Shown piece by piece: positions 8,493 through 10,569 of a DNA stretch of 10,569 nucleotides (positions are counted from its first letter, which is position 1; each line of letters starts with the position of its first letter). The notes under the pieces are model-generated. The model was given only the letters and a program-made list of their open reading frames with translations, was not told where the DNA came from and ran no database searches. A program made the translations under genes and the position numbers. Source of the stretch: Pseudomonadota bacterium (lineage in GTDB: Bacteria > Pseudomonadota > Alphaproteobacteria > Micropepsales > Micropepsaceae); the NCBI GenBank assembly GCA_021817355.1, contig JAKAVI010000063.1, positions 1 through 10,569 of the forward strand, given 5' to 3'.

Positions 8493-9158
8493 ATGAGTGC
8501 CTATTTTGTTACTGCGACCGGAACCGATATTGGCAAGACCTATGTCACAGCAGCGCTGTTGCGTGCCTTCCGCAGAGCGGGCGAGACCGTTTGTGCGCTG
8601 AAGCCGGTGGTCAGTGGCTTTCCGGGAGCGGATCCTGCTTTGAGCGATCCGGGCGTTCTTCTTGCTGCCATGGCAGAGCCAGTTAATCCCTCGACCCTCG
8701 CAACAATTGCGCCATGGCGTTTTTTGGCACCGCTGTCACCCGATATGGCCGCAGCGCTTGAGAGCCGGTCTATCGTGTTTGATGAACTCATCGCCTTCTG
8801 CCGAAAACGGATTGAGAGCCACACGGGCTTGCTCCTGATTGAGGGTGTTGGCGGGGTGATGGTGCCGCTTGATGGGATGCATACGGTAAGGGACTGGATC
8901 GCGGAGCTGGCTATTCCCATCGTGCTCGTAGCAGGTGGCTATCTCGGCAGTATCAGCCACACGCTGACGACTCTTGAGGCGCTTGCCCTTGCACGGCTCC
9001 GTCCGCGGGTGGTGATTGTCAATGATTGCGGTGGTGCGCCCGTGCCCCTGGCCGAAACTGCTGCAACAATTGCCCGTTTTGCCCCGGAAATCCCAATTCT
9101 TCCACTGGCCCGTGATGGCGATATTTCCCCGCTGGCTGCATTGCTGCGGCCGCTTTAG
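8493..9158 (+). CDS. bioD: ATP-dependent dethiobiotin synthetase
   Basis: BioD closes the ureido ring of dethiobiotin from DAPA, CO2 and ATP. The 221-residue product has the expected P-loop near its start, TGTDIGKT with K15 and T16, then the substrate-contacting K37 in LKPVVSG, D52 in the ALSDPG segment and E117 in IEGVGGVMVPL; these match the E. coli residues K37, D54 and E115 in order and spacing. A distal VNDCGG segment fits the nucleotide-base contact region. GAGG at 8481-8484 lies 8 bases before the ATG. It sits 28 bases behind bioF and is almost certainly cotranscribed. The length is close to the usual 210-230 residues and no catalytic residue appears lost. Confidence 0.95.
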   Translation: MSAYFVTATGTDIGKTYVTAALLRAFRRAGETVCALKPVVSGFPGADPALSDPGVLLAAMAEPVNPSTLATIAPWRFLAPLSPDMAAALESRSIVFDELIAFCRKRIESHTGLLLIEGVGGVMVPLDGMHTVRDWIAELAIPIVLVAGGYLGSISHTLTTLEALALARLRPRVVIVNDCGGAPVPLAETAATIARFAPEIPILPLARDGDISPLAALLRPL

Positions 9159-9200
9159 GATGTTATCGGCTAAGGCCAAAGACAAGAAAGCTTTTTACCT

Positions 9201-9566
9201 ATGGCATCCTATGATTGCTCGAAATGTCCGGGCTATTGCTGCTCCTATCCGCTGATTTCGCTAACCAAGCGCGATGTTGAGCGCCTGGCGAAGCATTTTT
9301 CTCTCAGTTTCAAGGAGGCAAAGGCACGGTTCACAGTCGAGCGGTATGGTGTCAAATATTCCATGCGGCGTAAGAAGGACCAGCATTTCGGCCGTATTTG
9401 CCAATTCTTTGATACCGAAGAACGCCGTTGCACGGTCTACACCGCGCGTCCGGCCATCTGCCGGGCTTATCCCACTGGCAAGTGCGGGTATTATGAGTTC
9501 CTGCGGATCGAACGTGAGACGCAGGATGATCCTGATTTCATCGCGTTGACTGACAACACGAAATAG
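9201..9566 (+). CDS. YkgJ-family cysteine-cluster protein (CxxCxxCC type)
   Basis: A 121-residue protein with eight cysteines arranged in two groups: C6, C9, C13 and C14 at the N-terminus (CSKCPGYCC), then C67 (RICQFF), C77 (RRCTVY), C87 (AICRAYP) and C95. This layout, with TARPAICRAYPTG, is that of the YkgJ / UPF0153 family, thought to bind zinc or an Fe-S cluster; the biochemical role is not established. It starts 42 bases after bioD on the same strand, so it could share the bioFD transcript; AAGAAAG at 9184-9190 is at best a weak ribosome site. Its placement beside an Fe-S enzyme pathway invites a link, but that is inference only. Confidence 0.88.
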   Translation: MASYDCSKCPGYCCSYPLISLTKRDVERLAKHFSLSFKEAKARFTVERYGVKYSMRRKKDQHFGRICQFFDTEERRCTVYTARPAICRAYPTGKCGYYEFLRIERETQDDPDFIALTDNTK

Positions 9567-9946
9567 CCCGTGCTGGCAGAGGACAGAGGAGGCCAGGGTC
9601 CCGAACTGGCGTTGCGCCATATCGTCTCCGAAAGCCTTGCCGGCCTCTGGACAATATTGCGATCGTGTCTCGTGATCCCGAAATCGAGACCAGGAGCAGG
9701 CCTTCCCCCGCGATCCGCAAAGGTGCAGGTCGGCATTTGGGACGTCCTTGACCTGCCAACGCCGTGCTTGGGCGCGGGCCCTCGCACGAGCCAAGCCAGA
9801 AATACCATCGGATGCAGAGGGTCTGGCTGGCTGAAGGTGGGCGTTATGTGCTCAAGCCCTTAACTTTGGTGGACACAAAGCGGTCCTGCAAAGTCGCTCT
9901 GACAGATCTTGGCGAATGACGCGTCTGACGCTATAGCTGTCGGGCT
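9567..9946. other. Intergenic stretch without a recognised gene, containing paired hairpins
   Basis: I recognise no gene on either strand in these 380 bases; the open frames present have compositions unlike real proteins and match no family I know. Visible structure: GCCAG/CTGGC at 9592-9610 just past the cysteine-cluster gene; GCAGGTC (9725-9731) paired with GACCTGC (9750-9756); and directly after it GCTTGG (9766-9771) paired with CCAAGC (9791-9796). None has a T-run. The stretch could be decayed coding sequence next to an integration hotspot, or an untranslated region with structured RNA. Confidence 0.5.
9909..9937 (+). promoter_or_regulatory. Candidate promoter of tRNA-Leu
   Basis: TTGGCG (9909-9914), a 17-base spacer and TATAGC (9932-9937) make a moderate sigma-70-like pair. 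Predicted transcription would begin a few bases before the tRNA at 9947. Each hexamer matches consensus only partly, so the call rests on spacing and position. Confidence 0.4.
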
Positions 9947-10033
9947 GCCCAAGTGGTGGAATTGGTAGACGCACTGGACTCAAAATCCAGCGCCCGCAAG
10001 GGCTTGTCGGTTCGAGTCCGACCTTGGGCACCA
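9947..10033 (+). tRNA. tRNA-Leu, anticodon CAA
   Basis: A full cloverleaf can be drawn. The acceptor GCCCAAG (9947-9953) pairs with CTTGGGC (10023-10029), followed by discriminator A and an encoded CCA at 10031-10033. The anticodon stem CTGGA/TCCAG (9974-9978 and 9986-9990) encloses loop CTCAAAA with anticodon CAA at 9981-9983, reading UUG. The long variable arm GCCC-GCAA-GGGC is typical of class II tRNAs such as Leu. The T arm is GTCGG-TTCGAGT-CCGAC at 10006-10022. The gene looks intact, so if an element integrated here it restored the tRNA 3' end. Confidence 0.96.
10006..10033 (+). other. Probable attachment site (attL) within the tRNA-Leu 3' end
   Basis: DUF4102-type tyrosine integrases usually recombine at the T-arm and 3' end of a tRNA gene, with the integrase gene immediately inside the element. 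The co-directional integrase 229 bases downstream makes this tRNA end the natural site. The exact core cannot be set because the matching right-hand copy lies outside the window. Confidence 0.45.
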
Positions 10034-10261
10034 GCAGCCTGTCCCGTAGCGTCCCGCTCGGTCGACAAAATGGCGTAAATTCGGCACTATAACGCCTGAA
10101 CGTTCCCGGGAAGTGCCAGGCAGCCCCATGCAATCTGGTGCCATCGGGTGCCACCATTGGGGCCATGATGGCACCCTCTCAGATCTCGTGGCACCACCTC
10201 GCTTTTATGCGGGAGGCGCAGGGCTTTTTGACCATGGATCGGGCGGACGAGGATACTCGCC
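10034..10261. other. Left end of integrated element: tRNA-to-integrase gap
   Basis: These 228 bases between the tRNA and the integrase carry no credible gene. They hold the repeat cluster listed separately, an outer inverted pair GGCACT (10083-10088) / AGTGCC (10112-10117), and a TATAAC at 10088-10093 that could be a -10 element, though the nearest -35-like TCGACA (10062-10067) is 20 bases away. TTGACC (10228-10233) with GATACT (10252-10257) is a weak alternative promoter close to the integrase start. This is where integrase arm sites and a regulator site are expected. Confidence 0.5.
10137..10195. repeat. GGTGCC/GGCACC repeat cluster with 11-bp dyad
   Basis: GGTGCC occurs at 10137-10142 and 10147-10152, and its reverse complement GGCACC at 10170-10175 and 10190-10195. 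The start-to-start steps are 10, 23 and 20 bases. The middle two lie in a larger dyad: 10147-10157 pairs with 10165-10175 at 10 of 11 positions around a 7-base loop. Such clustered short sites upstream of an integrase resemble arm-type integrase sites or an operator for integrase or excisionase control; which of these is inference. Confidence 0.6.
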
Positions 10262-10569
10262 ATGGCGCTTACGGACTTAAAAATTCGCTCTCTTCGCCCG
10301 AAGGGGCGCGTTTATCAATCTCCGTCTGATCGGGGTCTGTACCTCGAGGTCCACCCAAATGGGTCGAAGCTTTGGCGCTACAAATACCGCTTCCTGGGTA
10401 AACAGAAGCGTCTGGCCCTCGGGCGTTATCCTGAGATCGGGCTCGCCGAAGCGCGTCATCGCCGTGACGAAGCCAGAAAAACATTGAACGCCGGTACAGA
10501 TCCACTTGCGGCGCGCAAGCGCGAAAAGTTGGTTGCAAATTTCAATGCAGCCAATAGCTTCGAAGAGCT
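10262..10569 (+). CDS. Tyrosine recombinase/integrase, DUF4102 arm-binding domain, 3'-truncated by window edge
   Basis: A site-specific integrase of the P4-like tyrosine recombinase group that inserts an element into a tRNA gene. Only the first 102 codons are visible, running open off the right edge. They form the N-terminal arm-site DNA-binding domain: LTDLKIRSLRPKG at the start, GLYLEVHPNGSKLWRYKYR near residues 25-43, then GKQKRLALGRYPEIGLAEAR near 46-65 and GTDPLAARK near 78-86, a recognisable pattern of this family. The core-binding and catalytic domains (Arg, His, Tyr) lie beyond the window. The ATG at 10262 has GAGGA (10249-10253) 8 bases before it. Its position just after tRNA-Leu in the same direction marks the left end of a genomic island or prophage. 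Whether the gene is intact cannot be judged. Confidence 0.93.
   Translation, partial: MALTDLKIRSLRPKGRVYQSPSDRGLYLEVHPNGSKLWRYKYRFLGKQKRLALGRYPEIGLAEARHRRDEARKTLNAGTDPLAARKREKLVANFNAANSFEE

Noticed and set aside
9767..9773. CTTGGGC identical to the tRNA acceptor 3' strand, possible old attachment site
   Set aside because: Only seven bases match exactly and the flanks diverge quickly; chance is sufficient, and it is also part of a local hairpin.
9261..9794. Minus-strand open frame of about 177 codons
   Set aside because: It overlaps most of the cysteine-cluster gene in antisense and its product has no family features.
9570..9863. Plus-strand open frame after the cysteine-cluster gene
   Set aside because: About 97 codons with no ribosome site, no recognisable domain and non-protein-like composition; reported only as part of the gene-free stretch.
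10138..10329. Small open frame of 63 codons starting in the repeat cluster
   Set aside because: It overlaps the start of the integrase in another frame and runs through the repeat cluster; no ribosome site or family resemblance.

Overview
The window reads as GC-rich bacterial chromosome, most likely from an alphaproteobacterium. This is an inference from protein style (PurH, a UMF1-type transporter, BioA/B/F/D) and codon use; nothing seen fixes the genus. It holds a core block with housekeeping genes and, at the right edge, the beginning of an integrated element.

Left part (1-4960). A UMF1-type MFS transporter enters from the left edge and converges on purH, the bifunctional last enzyme of IMP synthesis. 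Only 24 bases separate their stop codons, and an 8-bp inverted repeat spans both gene ends. purH is divergent from a secreted M28-family zinc peptidase with a C-terminal fibronectin-like domain. A small TerB-like acidic helical protein follows on the same strand. A hairpin-rich 115-base gap then separates TerB from the convergent bioA.

Biotin locus (4966-9158). Four genes of the classical late biotin pathway sit in two divergent pairs: bioB-bioA on the minus strand and bioF-bioD on the plus strand, around an 85-base shared control region. In reaction order BioF makes KAPA, BioA makes DAPA, BioD makes dethiobiotin and BioB inserts sulfur, so the full pathway from pimeloyl thioester to biotin is encoded here. 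No pimelate-stage gene (bioC, bioH, bioZ or similar) lies in the window. A small cysteine-cluster protein of the YkgJ type follows bioD on the same strand.

Right part (9567-10569). About 380 bases without a recognisable gene lead to a complete tRNA-Leu(CAA) with encoded CCA. After it come 228 bases with several copies of GGTGCC/GGCACC, including a large dyad. The first 102 codons of a tyrosine integrase with a DUF4102-type arm-binding domain then run off the window edge. A tRNA gene followed by a co-directional integrase is the usual left end of a tRNA-targeted genomic island or prophage. Its cargo and its right attachment site lie outside the window. This is the part most likely to lead into accessory biology.
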